A DNA stretch of 64,000 bases from a virus. Shown here piece after piece: positions 50,981-58,832 of this stretch. The stretch spans positions 62,001 through 126,000 of IMG/VR virus record IMGVR_UViG_3300035670_000038, one strand, 5' to 3'. Position 1 is the first letter of the stretch. Each line of letters starts with the position of its first letter. The notes beneath the pieces are model-generated. The model saw only the letters and a program-made list of their open reading frames with translations, was not told where the DNA came from and searched no databases. The position numbers were made by a program, and so were the translations under genes.

Positions 50981-51033
50981 GTAAAGAAAAGAAAAAGAAG
51001 CAAAAAGAAAAGAAAGAAAAACTAAAATAAAAC

Positions 51034-51393
51034 ATGAATAAAGAAAAAGCAAAAGAAAACATAAAGTCAGGATGGCATAGCCTGTTAGATAAGGTTTATG
51101 ACATAGCAGACGTATTGCCTTTTGCTAAAATAGCAGATATTAAGTTAAGATATTCTATGCTGCAAATTATTTTCGAATCATCCCTTGACAAATCACAGCA
51201 GTATGTATTAGATTCTATAGCGTATAAGATAGAAAGAGAATCAGCAAGAATATGTCAGGAATGTGGTAAGAGTGGTAACAGAAGAAAAGATATAGCTGAA
51301 TCACCCTGTCTATGTACAACGTGTTATGCAATACAGTATAACGAAATGATGGAGTCCGTGTCACCACAGGTGACGAATCAAGAACCTCAATAA
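51034..51393 (+). CDS. Protein with zinc-finger C-terminus (119 aa)
   Basis: Helical first 75 residues, then CQECG and CLCTTC Cys pairs forming a zinc finger of the DksA/TraR kind by layout (CxxC-17-CxxC), with a preceding helix. TraR-like transcription factors are common in phages, but the acidic coiled-coil tip is not evident. Confidence 0.6.
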   Translation: MNKEKAKENIKSGWHSLLDKVYDIADVLPFAKIADIKLRYSMLQIIFESSLDKSQQYVLDSIAYKIERESARICQECGKSGNRRKDIAESPCLCTTCYAIQYNEMMESVSPQVTNQEPQ

Positions 51394-51403
51394 CGAGGTG
51401 TTT

Positions 51404-51655
51404 ATGTTCTGGCAAGCAGAAGATGTACAACCAGCAGTAAAGGTAGTCACAGAAGTTTTTGGTCCCGTAGGTCGTATGGAAACAGGTAAAAATGTTCTGT
51501 ACAATGTTTCTATCTTCTCCAGGCAATATGGTAAGCTCTGGTATGGAGATTTGGTCAATGAAGGAATTTCCGAAAAGTTGACCACCCTCAGCACTAAGTT
51601 GGGAATGTCGTTGTCAGTAGTAGATGATAATTTTGAAACTGTCTCTACTAACTAA
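51404..51655 (+). CDS. Small protein, unknown (83 aa)
   Basis: CGAGG before ATG at 51404. Beta-rich (YNVSIFSRQYGKLWYGDL). Last gene before a terminator/promoter element. Confidence 0.6.
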   Translation: MFWQAEDVQPAVKVVTEVFGPVGRMETGKNVLYNVSIFSRQYGKLWYGDLVNEGISEKLTTLSTKLGMSLSVVDDNFETVSTN

Positions 51656-51664
51656 AAAATATTT

Positions 51665-51692
51665 AATACCCAACAATCTTTTTAAGGGTATT
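51665..51692 (+). terminator. Terminator-like hairpin
   Basis: AATACCC/GGGTATT with CAACAATCTTTTT in the loop; near copy of the element at 36557 on the other strand. Confidence 0.65.
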
Positions 51693-51719
51693 GACATTAC
51701 TGACAAGATGGTGTATCAT
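51691..51719 (+). promoter_or_regulatory. Strong sigma70-type promoter
   Basis: TTGACA, 17-bp spacer, TATCAT. About 100 nt of leader precede the ATG at 51828. Confidence 0.8.
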
Positions 51720-51827
51720 TAATGAGTACTGAGTAAGACAGTTCCGAAGCCCACCCACTATCGCGGTGACGCTCGTACAAATATCGGATATCTTACAGAA
51801 GAAAACTTTTTTAAAGAGGTTACTTTT

Positions 51828-52148
51828 ATGGCAAAGCGCAACAGCACGACCCGTAACGATTTCTCGAAGAACCGTTACTTCAACACGACTGAGTTCGAGG
51901 CTACCGCTCGTCGGATGACTTCGTACCTTCGTTCACTCTCCAACCGCCGTTCGTCTGGTGTTGTCACCGCTGACGATGTTCACGCGTACCTCACCCGTGA
52001 GGGCGTGCATCAGAAGCAGACCCGCACCCGTCTTTCGTTCATCAACGCTGTCCTCGCTGGCAGTGGTGAGTTCGAGCAGGATGGCATGGTTGCTTCGACC
52101 CGTCCTGAGGCTAAGGGTCGTTCCATCACCGCTTGGATGGCTGCGTAA
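51828..52148 (+). CDS. Small basic protein, probably highly expressed (106 aa)
   Basis: Alone between a consensus promoter and a strong terminator. Codon use is markedly biased (CGT, GTC, TTC, ACC), unlike neighbours, as for abundant proteins. Basic N-terminal part and a helical middle (YLRSLSNRRSSGVVTADDVH). No family recognised; a DNA-binding or host-takeover protein is possible. Confidence 0.75.
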   Translation: MAKRNSTTRNDFSKNRYFNTTEFEATARRMTSYLRSLSNRRSSGVVTADDVHAYLTREGVHQKQTRTRLSFINAVLAGSGEFEQDGMVASTRPEAKGRSITAWMAA

Positions 52149-52174
52149 TCTACGCTAAATCCAAAAAAACATTG

Positions 52175-52206
52175 ACGGGAGAGCTAAAAACTCTCCCGTT
52201 TTTGTT
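52175..52206 (+). terminator. Strong intrinsic terminator
   Basis: ACGGGAG/CTCTCCCGT hairpin with T run (TTTTTGTTTTT). Confidence 0.95.
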
Positions 52207-52255
52207 TTTATACTAGATATGTATATTAGTAAGGTTATTCACAAGGAGTTAGGTT

Positions 52256-52402
52256 ATGGCATCACAATTTCATGGTAATGAAGTATTTTTACGCTCACTA
52301 TCCAGAGAGCAATTAGAATCTATTAAATTAGAAGCTGCAAGTTTATCTAGAGCACACGAAGCAGCATTAAAAGAACAATTAGAGAGATTGGGTATAAACT
52401 AA
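52256..52402 (+). CDS. Small helical protein (48 aa)
   Basis: AAGGAGTTAGGTT before ATG. Helical (REQLESIKLEAASLSRAHEA). Ends 1 nt before the next gene. Confidence 0.6.
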   Translation: MASQFHGNEVFLRSLSREQLESIKLEAASLSRAHEAALKEQLERLGIN

Positions 52403-52403
52403 T

Positions 52404-53540
52404 ATGCGGTTGCATCTATTAGGTATTCCGCATACTCAAACTACTTACGAGTTTAGCCATTGTGCGTTTACTGGTAAGGTGAAACGGTTTGCTCCTATGA
52501 TGCAATCCGTTGGATATGACGTTATTCATTATGGTGTAGAAGGAGCACACAGTGGTGCTACGTATGATGTAAATTTAATATCGTTTGATGAATGGACTGG
52601 TATTCGTACAAAGTTATTTAAAGAAATTTATGGTGACCGTGATTCTATGCCATCAGACTTTATCGGTGACTTGGCAAATACTGGTAACGAATTATACCAA
52701 ACGTTTAATTCGAGATTGAAAATACAATTGGGTAGAAATCTTGATAAGCATGATATCATTTGTTTACCATTTGGATTTGCTCACGACACAGCAATCAAAG
52801 ACTTTCCGAATCCAAAAGTAGAAACTGGTATTGGCTATCCGAATTCATATCAAGATTTTAGAATATTCGAAAGTAACGCATGGTATCATTACGAAATTGG
52901 TCGTGAAGGAAGAAGTGGTCACGATTACCATTGGGTGATACCAAATTACTTCAAGGTCGATGATTGGGACTTTAATCCCACACCAGAAAACTATATAGCA
53001 TATTTTGGTAGACTTTCACACATCAAGGGTGTTAACATAGTAGCTGAGCTGGCAGAAGCTCGTCCAGATATCCAATTTAAGATTTGCGGTCAAGGTGACC
53101 CTAAACCGTTTTTGACATCTCCAAATATCGAATACGTTCCACCAATTCACGGACGGGAACGTTCGAAGTTTTTAAATAATGCTATGGCAGTAATTATGCC
53201 AACACGATACGTAGAACCTTTCGGTGGTGTAACTGTAGAAGCAGAACTTTGTGGGACACCCGTACTAGGTTCATCGTTTGGTAGCTTTACTGAAACAATA
53301 GAACACGGAAAAACAGGATATCAGTGTAGGACACTTGGTGACTACTTGGCAGGTATAGAACAAATAGAAAATGGTGCAATATCTCGTGAATATGTACGAG
53401 AATTTGCAGTAGAACATTTTGATATGTACAAGTTAGCACATAAATACGATGCAGCGTTCAGACAGATAAATGATATATCAACTGATAAAGGATGGTATAG
53501 TAGACGGTCAGGAATAGGTCCGGTGACGAGGGCAAAATAG
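52404..53540 (+). CDS. Glycosyltransferase family 4 (GT-B)
   Basis: 378 aa. AYFGRLSHIKGVNIVAELAE (start of the nucleotide-binding domain), FKICGQGD, PTRYVEPFGGVTVEAELCG with the E-x7-E donor site, and TETIEHGKTGY are GT4 hallmarks. The enzyme moves a sugar from an NDP donor. Acceptor unknown. Confidence 0.88.
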   Translation: MRLHLLGIPHTQTTYEFSHCAFTGKVKRFAPMMQSVGYDVIHYGVEGAHSGATYDVNLISFDEWTGIRTKLFKEIYGDRDSMPSDFIGDLANTGNELYQTFNSRLKIQLGRNLDKHDIICLPFGFAHDTAIKDFPNPKVETGIGYPNSYQDFRIFESNAWYHYEIGREGRSGHDYHWVIPNYFKVDDWDFNPTPENYIAYFGRLSHIKGVNIVAELAEARPDIQFKICGQGDPKPFLTSPNIEYVPPIHGRERSKFLNNAMAVIMPTRYVEPFGGVTVEAELCGTPVLGSSFGSFTETIEHGKTGYQCRTLGDYLAGIEQIENGAISREYVREFAVEHFDMYKLAHKYDAAFRQINDISTDKGWYSRRSGIGPVTRAK

Positions 53541-53569
53541 TATAACACTATTAGTCAATAGTATATATT

Positions 53570-53607
53570 AAGACCGACTTGACAAATCAATTCGGTCTTT
53601 TTATATT
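53570..53607 (+). promoter_or_regulatory. Hairpin-embedded promoter for tmRNA
   Basis: AAGACCGA/TCGGTCTT hairpin with TTGACA inside, 17 bp, then TATATT at 53602. It ends the GT4 gene and starts the tmRNA about 29 nt later. Confidence 0.85.
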
Positions 53608-53635
53608 TAAGTGTAGATATTTATGGTAGTTATAC

Positions 53636-53974
53636 GGGCCTGTCATGGTTTCGACGGGATGTGGATGATTGAACGTTGTGCCTCGTTTGGTAATACGAGT
53701 AAAACAGACCAAAAAATCTAACTGGCACACAAGAATTTGCCCTCGCTGCTTAATGCAGCCTGACGATTTGACCTGACCCATATACGGTCACTTCGTTCAT
53801 AACATATGGTGTAGTATTGGAGAGGGGAGTTAGTATCCAATATCAAATTTACAAACTCTTGTCTACGTGGTTTCGCTGATTATTCAAAACGTAGAGACAC
53901 CTTACAATCAGCTACGCACATAAACACTCAGTAGAAAGCAGACTCGGACGCGGGTTCGACTCCCGCCAGGTCCA
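53636..53974 (+). ncRNA. ssrA: tmRNA (transfer-messenger RNA)
   Basis: The 5' end GGGCCTG pairs with CAGGTCC at the 3' end (7 bp). The conserved CATGGTTTCGACGGG and a T arm GCGGG-TTCGACT-CCCGC are present. The tag frame reads GTQEFALAA then TAA; the exact first codon could differ. The gene is one piece (not permuted), 339 nt, discriminator A at 53974, no encoded CCA. tmRNA rescues stalled ribosomes. Confidence 0.95.
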
Positions 53975-54015
53975 TAAAAATTGAAGGTTGTGTTAATAAT
54001 TTATAGGAGGTAGAG

Positions 54016-54291
54016 ATGTATGTGTTCAAAATTATTAAACGCATCTTTGATTATGTATATTCTCCAATGTCAGTAGAAACTACCCAACTTTTACTAGAAG
54101 AAGCTGACATAATAATGAAGAACATCAAACTTGCAAAGACGTTGGCTGCGTTGTTAGAACAAAAAGCAATATTACAAAAGTTTCGTGGTGCAGTAAAATT
54201 AGCTGGTACACCACCTGAAGTAAAGAAGAAGTTGGTGTTTCTCGAAGCACAATGGAACCGCCAGTTTAGGATTTGGAAAACAAAAGGATAA
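54016..54291 (+). CDS. Helical protein, unknown (91 aa)
   Basis: Short hydrophobic start, then a long helix with basic end. AGGAGG before the ATG. No family recognised. Confidence 0.6.
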   Translation: MYVFKIIKRIFDYVYSPMSVETTQLLLEEADIIMKNIKLAKTLAALLEQKAILQKFRGAVKLAGTPPEVKKKLVFLEAQWNRQFRIWKTKG

Positions 54292-54297
54292 GTTTGT

Positions 54298-54927
54298 ATG
54301 TTGATTAATTCCAAAATATCTGATGAAAAATACATTTGGTTGAGAATACCAAGAACTGCTTCAAAGACATACGGCAGAGTATTTTTTCCAGAAGGGAATT
54401 ATGAACACAGACATAACAATTATTATCACGAAACGTATACTTACGGTGAGTTACCCGCGTTTTCCGTTGTTCGGCATCCGTACACACGATTTGTATCGGC
54501 TATAAAATTTATCAGTAAACAGCAACGACTAAACAGTAATAATAGTAAATTTAAATTTGTCTTTCCGTATCAAAATATTGAAGTTTTGTGTGAGTTTTTA
54601 AATGAAAACATCTCTAAGTTACAAAATGTGTTTTCACAAGGTGTATTTGAAGAGGTATTTAAAACAGATGACGTTAGTTACATAAAAATGTTTTTTATTC
54701 CACAACATCATTACGTAGGGTTTCCACCTGTAAAAATTTTTAGGTATGAAGCATTAGATGAATTTAATAAGTGGATTGAATCTACGTTGGGTTTTGATAC
54801 TAGTAAAACAACGAAGCACAATAGCTCAGCGGATGAATTACCACACATAAACTTTGAGCATCCTGAATTTATAAGCATTACACAAAGGTTATTTGAAGAA
54901 GATTACAAATTTTTTGGTTACGTTTAA
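54298..54927 (+). CDS. Sulfotransferase-like protein 1
   Basis: 209 aa. WLRIPRTASKTYGRVFF supplies a 5'-phosphosulfate binding loop and AFSVVRHPYTRFVSA the 3'-phosphate (PAPS) motif RxxxxxxS. The order and spacing match sulfotransferases. It may sulfate a carbohydrate or lipid on the surface. A paralogue lies at 56793. A PAPS supply gene is not seen in the window. Confidence 0.82.
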   Translation: MLINSKISDEKYIWLRIPRTASKTYGRVFFPEGNYEHRHNNYYHETYTYGELPAFSVVRHPYTRFVSAIKFISKQQRLNSNNSKFKFVFPYQNIEVLCEFLNENISKLQNVFSQGVFEEVFKTDDVSYIKMFFIPQHHYVGFPPVKIFRYEALDEFNKWIESTLGFDTSKTTKHNSSADELPHINFEHPEFISITQRLFEEDYKFFGYV

Positions 54928-54945
54928 CCTTAACTTGGAGGCACT

Positions 54946-55128
54946 ATGGACGAGAACAATTCCCATGAAGCGGAACCTATCGTTATTGGTATCCCACCAA
55001 AACCAGGTGAAGAACACTTACCAGCAGAATTAAGAACATATGGTATCATGGAGTCCAATGGATACAAGATTCTTACTGGTATGGGTATGCATGGTGGTGG
55101 TGGTATCACATCAGAAGGATTCGACTGA
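54946..55128 (+). CDS. Small protein, unknown (60 aa); possible UGA readthrough partner
   Basis: GGAGG before ATG. Gly-rich end (MGMHGGGGITSEGFD) and TGA stop, followed in frame after one codon by the next ATG. Readthrough of this TGA would give a 203-aa fusion; see findings. Otherwise unknown. Confidence 0.6.
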   Translation: MDENNSHEAEPIVIGIPPKPGEEHLPAELRTYGIMESNGYKILTGMGMHGGGGITSEGFD

Positions 55129-55131
55129 CCA

Positions 55132-55557
55132 ATGTTGCGTAATTGGGTAGTCCAGTTTGGACACGCCCCGGGAATTCGCGCAGGAGATGAACGGCTTACA
55201 CCAGATGAACGAGGAAAGTACATTGACCAAATCGGCCGTTTTTATGGATGGAACCCTCCGCCAACTATGAGTTGGGTGGTGGAGATTACCAAAGATTTAC
55301 ACGGTAAACATCCTGGAAAGTATATCGCTTGTTTCATGCGCTACGTAACAGATGCGGAAGCTGACAAGCTTCTCGGTACACGTTATGATGAATATAGTCA
55401 TCTTAATGCACAATACGAACATCTCGCAGCAGATAATGTTGGTGCAGGATGCAGTATTGAGCCAGCAGTTGAACCAGAAGTAGTAGAAGTTGTAAACACA
55501 AGTGAAGAATCATCTGCGACTACTGAAGATATCTTTAGTTTGTTAAACATTAAATAA
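55132..55557 (+). CDS. Protein of unknown function (141 aa)
   Basis: AGAAGG lies 10-15 nt before the ATG, so ordinary initiation is plausible. The start (LRNWVVQFGHAPGI) is followed by a helical middle and an acidic Glu/Val-rich end. No family recognised. Confidence 0.6.
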   Translation: MLRNWVVQFGHAPGIRAGDERLTPDERGKYIDQIGRFYGWNPPPTMSWVVEITKDLHGKHPGKYIACFMRYVTDAEADKLLGTRYDEYSHLNAQYEHLAADNVGAGCSIEPAVEPEVVEVVNTSEESSATTEDIFSLLNIK

Positions 55558-55571
55558 CACACGAGGTTCGT

Positions 55572-55916
55572 ATGTTAAAGAAAAAGGTTACGAAATACAC
55601 GGGCGGTAAATTGAAAGCGATGGAACGTAAAACTCTTATTTGTAGAGAGTGTAATATTACATCAGTTACCGTTTCAAATGACATTGGTGCAGTAGTCTGT
55701 GCATATTGTGTTCAGCGACAAGTTGCCCCACCAGAAAATATCAAACCAAAACCAGAAGGTGAGAAGTTTCCTCGTGGATGGCATTTTAAGCAACGGTATG
55801 TACATACCGATGGCCGTGTGTTCTGTAAAGGTGTAGAAACTGGTGAGACAGATACACCAGAACCTAAAAAGAAAAAGGTTGTCAAGAAAAAGACACCAAA
55901 GAAAAAGGGGAAATAA
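55572..55916 (+). CDS. Zinc-ribbon protein with Lys-rich tail (114 aa)
   Basis: CRECN and CAYCVQ pairs (residues 23-46) form a zinc ribbon; the C-terminus is Lys-rich (KKKKVVKKKTPKKKG), suited to nucleic acid binding. Confidence 0.65.
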   Translation: MLKKKVTKYTGGKLKAMERKTLICRECNITSVTVSNDIGAVVCAYCVQRQVAPPENIKPKPEGEKFPRGWHFKQRYVHTDGRVFCKGVETGETDTPEPKKKKVVKKKTPKKKGK

Positions 55917-56251
55917 TGTTAAATCTACCACCGAAACCATTTCCAGTAATACAAAAGTTTTTGCATGAAAATAAATTGACTGTTTACAAGTATCTTGTGA
56001 AACAAGTACGGAAAGGTATTCGGGAGGATTTAGATAAGGTAGAGTTATTTCAAATCAATCCGATTCATAGCCATCAGAAGCACACAGCTGTGGTCAAACA
56101 GAAGGATTATGAACAAGTTTTACAAGATGCAATGCAGTATGCAATTAAAGAAGAGGATTATGAAACAGCTGCAAAAGCAAGAGACACTTTACAATTGTAC
56201 AAAGATAAAAGTATAATTAAACTCTTAAACGATATAAAACCTCAGGAGTAA
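55916..56251 (+). CDS. UVR-motif-containing protein (111 aa)
   Basis: AMQYAIKEEDYETAAKARD near residue 80 fits the UVR (UvrB/UvrC interaction) motif. The rest is helical. TAATG coupling to the previous gene. Role unknown. Confidence 0.6.
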   Translation: MLNLPPKPFPVIQKFLHENKLTVYKYLVKQVRKGIREDLDKVELFQINPIHSHQKHTAVVKQKDYEQVLQDAMQYAIKEEDYETAAKARDTLQLYKDKSIIKLLNDIKPQE

Positions 56252-56256
56252 ATTTT

Positions 56257-56790
56257 ATGGCTATGGCGTTGGATTCAACTAAATGTGTTGTCCTAAATGC
56301 CACGTATGAGCCCATAACAGTTGTGACCTCTAAGAGAGCACTTCTGTTATTTTTGGAAGGAAAAGCTATTATAGTAGAGGAACATCCAGAGTTGGTGGTG
56401 CGGTCACCAAAACAGACATTCCCAGTTCCGCTAATGATTGCATTAGTGCGATACATCAAGGGCCGCCGTGTGTTTAGAACACCAGCTTTACTGACACAAA
56501 AAAATCTATTCATCCGTGATGCGTATACGTGTCAATACTGTGGACGGCATAAGAGTGCATTCCGTTCAACTGAATTCTTGACTCGTGACCACGTACATCC
56601 TGTTGCAAAGGGTGGTAGAGATGTATGGGAAAATGTTGTGACTAGTTGTAGTACATGTAACAACAAAAAAGCAGATAAACTTTTGGAGTCAACTACAATG
56701 ACTCTGTTGAAAGTTCCTGTGGTTCCTACTATATTTGAACTATGGACAAAGCAACAAGCAAAATTATATAAATCTGTAATAGTTTCGTAA
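56257..56790 (+). CDS. HNH endonuclease
   Basis: 177 aa. VLNATYEPITVVTSKRALLL is the N-terminal part of a common HNH family, and CQYCG...RDHVHPVAKGGRDVWENVV...CSTCNNKK gives the zinc pairs and catalytic His. Nicking or cleavage of DNA; in phages often linked to recombination or homing. Confidence 0.9.
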   Translation: MAMALDSTKCVVLNATYEPITVVTSKRALLLFLEGKAIIVEEHPELVVRSPKQTFPVPLMIALVRYIKGRRVFRTPALLTQKNLFIRDAYTCQYCGRHKSAFRSTEFLTRDHVHPVAKGGRDVWENVVTSCSTCNNKKADKLLESTTMTLLKVPVVPTIFELWTKQQAKLYKSVIVS

Positions 56791-56792
56791 AT

Positions 56793-57488
56793 ATGTTGAT
56801 TACATCAAAAACTGACTACAAAAAATGGTTATGGGTAAACGTTCCCAAAACTGCCTCAACAGCAGTTATGAGGACGTTTTTCCCTTCTATGGAAATAAAT
56901 GAACAAAATCATAACACCTATAGACACTTGATACACACGTATGGTGAATATGACGCGTTCACTACGATTAGAAACCCGATTACACGTTTTAAATCTGCGT
57001 TGAATCATACGTTGAGTGTATGTGCGTGTGGCAAATGCAAGATTATAGACAGACCTGTAGATAAAATGGATGTTATATACTTTCTCAGCGATATGCTAAA
57101 ATTAAAAAGTCAAAGAAAAGACTTCTTTAGAGCAGTATATATGAATGGAGAAAGTGATTACGAAATGAACGTAGCGAGTATTATGAGTAACAGGTTCTCA
57201 AAATATATTGTACCAAACGGAATCATATGTTTACGAATTCCTGCTTACGTATCACAAACGTTTATATTAGAAGGACCGCAAGAAAAACTTCGTATATTCA
57301 AATATGAAAACCTACAAGAATTGTCGGGATTCATTAAGAATACATTAGGATATGAAATGGATAATACTTTATATCGAAAATATCCTAATAAATTGGGGGT
57401 TGACTTTTTAGACCCTACCCTGTTAGATTTAGTCCACGAGCTATATCGTGAAGATTTCACTAACTTTAACTATGGAAAACGGTTATGA
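56793..57488 (+). CDS. Sulfotransferase-like protein 2
   Basis: 231 aa, paralogue of 54298. WVNVPKTASTAVMRTFF and AFTTIRNPITRFKSALN carry the PAPS loops. A CACGKC metal-type motif lies in the middle, absent from the first copy. Overlaps the HD gene by 4 nt. Confidence 0.82.
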   Translation: MLITSKTDYKKWLWVNVPKTASTAVMRTFFPSMEINEQNHNTYRHLIHTYGEYDAFTTIRNPITRFKSALNHTLSVCACGKCKIIDRPVDKMDVIYFLSDMLKLKSQRKDFFRAVYMNGESDYEMNVASIMSNRFSKYIVPNGIICLRIPAYVSQTFILEGPQEKLRIFKYENLQELSGFIKNTLGYEMDNTLYRKYPNKLGVDFLDPTLLDLVHELYREDFTNFNYGKRL

Positions 57489-58108
57489 TTGACTACGAAG
57501 AGAAGGCACAGAAGAACCTAGAGAAGTTCAATGCATATCTCGCAGAAGATCCACGTGTGGAAAAGCTTAATGCGATGTACGAGGTGTTTGGTGACCAACT
57601 TATCACCGCACCTGCATCGGGTAAAGTACATTATCACAACGCATTTCCTGGTGGATATCTGGACCACGTAGTTCACGTTGCTGATGCTGCGATGAAGGTG
57701 GCTACTGCCTATAAAGCAATCGGTGGTGAGATTGACTTTACGAAGCAAGAAATGATTTTTGCCGCACTTCATCACGACCTTGGTAAGTTGGGTAGTGAAT
57801 CTGGACCATATTATCTAGACCAAGACTCAGATTGGCACCGCAAACGTGGTGAGATGTATACGCACAACGAAAACATTCAGTATATGACTGTTACCGACCG
57901 TGCATTGTACCTCCTACAGAAGTTTGAGATTCCTGTTACGGAAAAGGAATGGTTGGCTATCAAGTTGTCTGACGGTATGTATGATGATAGTAACAAATCG
58001 TATCTTAAGAGTTTTGGTAAGTACCCTATGAAAACAAATCTTCCTTATGTTGTTCATTGGGCTGACCATATGGCATGTACAGCAGAACGTGATGCTAGTA
58101 TGTTCTAA
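57485..58108 (+). CDS. HD-domain phosphohydrolase
   Basis: 207 aa. GGYLDHVVHV (first His) and ALHHDLGKLG (HD pair plus Lys) with a later HWADH fit metal-dependent HD hydrolases acting on nucleotides or phosphoesters. Could regulate dNTP pools; it does not specifically resemble DatZ. Confidence 0.85.
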   Translation: MIDYEEKAQKNLEKFNAYLAEDPRVEKLNAMYEVFGDQLITAPASGKVHYHNAFPGGYLDHVVHVADAAMKVATAYKAIGGEIDFTKQEMIFAALHHDLGKLGSESGPYYLDQDSDWHRKRGEMYTHNENIQYMTVTDRALYLLQKFEIPVTEKEWLAIKLSDGMYDDSNKSYLKSFGKYPMKTNLPYVVHWADHMACTAERDASMF

Positions 58109-58117
58109 GTAGTAGTT

Positions 58118-58200
58118 GCACTTGTGGCGGAATTGGCAGACGCGCACGCCTTAGGAGCGTGTTCCCAAGCGGAGTGTGGGTTCGACCCCCACCGAGTGCA
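58118..58200 (+). tRNA. tRNA-Leu (TAG)
   Basis: Acceptor GCACTTG/CGAGTGC, anticodon arm CACGC-CTTAGGA-GCGTG (anticodon TAG), long variable arm as in class II tRNAs. No encoded CCA. Confidence 0.92.
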
Positions 58201-58205
58201 TATAT

Positions 58206-58280
58206 GGTGACTGTAGCTCAGCTGGCAGAGCAGCGGATTGTGGTTCCGCGGGTCGCGGGTTCGAGCCCCGTCAGTCACCC
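58206..58280 (+). tRNA. tRNA-His (GTG)
   Basis: Acceptor GGTGACT/AGTCACC, anticodon arm GCGGA-TTGTGGT-TCCGC (GTG), discriminator C as usual for tRNA-His. Confidence 0.93.
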
Positions 58281-58302
58281 CTCACACCAACACGGAGTGT
58301 CT

Positions 58303-58497
58303 ATGAAACGAGTATATTTGAGTAGTGCAGATAATAAAATCGCCGGAGTATGTGGTGGATTTGCAGAAGCGTTACAAATTGACCCAACACTTATCAGACT
58401 ACTTTTCGTCGCAGCATTTCTTTCACCACTTCCCGCAGTAATCTTTTATCTCTTGTGTTGGATGGTCATACCAAGAGACCCTGGATATACAAAGTAA
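58303..58497 (+). CDS. pspC: PspC-domain protein (64 aa)
   Basis: KRVYLSSADNKIAGVCGGFA and IDPTLIRLLFVAAFLSPLPA are the PspC domain with its membrane helix, as in host phage-shock proteins that respond to membrane stress. It lies between tRNA genes. Confidence 0.85.
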   Translation: MKRVYLSSADNKIAGVCGGFAEALQIDPTLIRLLFVAAFLSPLPAVIFYLLCWMVIPRDPGYTK

Positions 58498-58501
58498 TAA
58501 T

Positions 58502-58574
58502 GCTTACATAGCTCAGTCGGTAGAGCACCACTTTGGTAAAGTGGAGGTCACCAGTTCAATCCTGGTTGTAAGCT
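58502..58574 (+). tRNA. tRNA-Thr (GGT)
   Basis: Acceptor GCTTACA/TGTAAGC, loop TTGGTAA giving anticodon GGT. Confidence 0.92.
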
Positions 58575-58577
58575 TAA

Positions 58578-58651
58578 GCCTCAATAGCTCAACTGGATAG
58601 AGCACCTGACTTCGGATCAGGGGGTTGTGGGTTCGAGTCCTTCTTGGGGCG
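58578..58651 (+). tRNA. tRNA-Arg (TCG)
   Basis: Acceptor GCCTCAA/TTGGGGC, anticodon arm CCTGA-CTTCGGA-TCAGG, anticodon TCG. Confidence 0.92.
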
Positions 58652-58654
58652 TTT

Positions 58655-58728
58655 GCTCTTGTGGCGCAATTGGATAGCGCAGCTGATTTCTACTCAGCGG
58701 GTTGGGGGTTCGAGTCCCTCCAAGAGCG
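58655..58728 (+). tRNA. tRNA-Arg (TCT)
   Basis: Acceptor GCTCTTG/CAAGAGC, anticodon arm GCTGA-TTTCTAC-TCAGC, anticodon TCT. Confidence 0.92.
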
Positions 58729-58731
58729 TAT

Positions 58732-58816
58732 GGTGCGGTGGCCGAGTGGCTGAAGGCACGGGTCTGCAAAACCCTTGGAGTAACATCCCGCGTCAGTTCG
58801 AATCTGACTCGCACCT
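58732..58816 (+). tRNA. tRNA-Cys (GCA), class II (long variable arm)
   Basis: Acceptor GGTGCGG/TCGCACC, loop CTGCAAA with anticodon GCA. The D arm (GCCGAGTGGCTGAAGGC) and a roughly 16-nt variable arm are Ser/Leu-like. Discriminator T fits CysRS identity, so Cys charging is possible; Ser charging is the alternative. Confidence 0.8.
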
Positions 58817-58832
58817 TTTATAAGGAGAGTTT

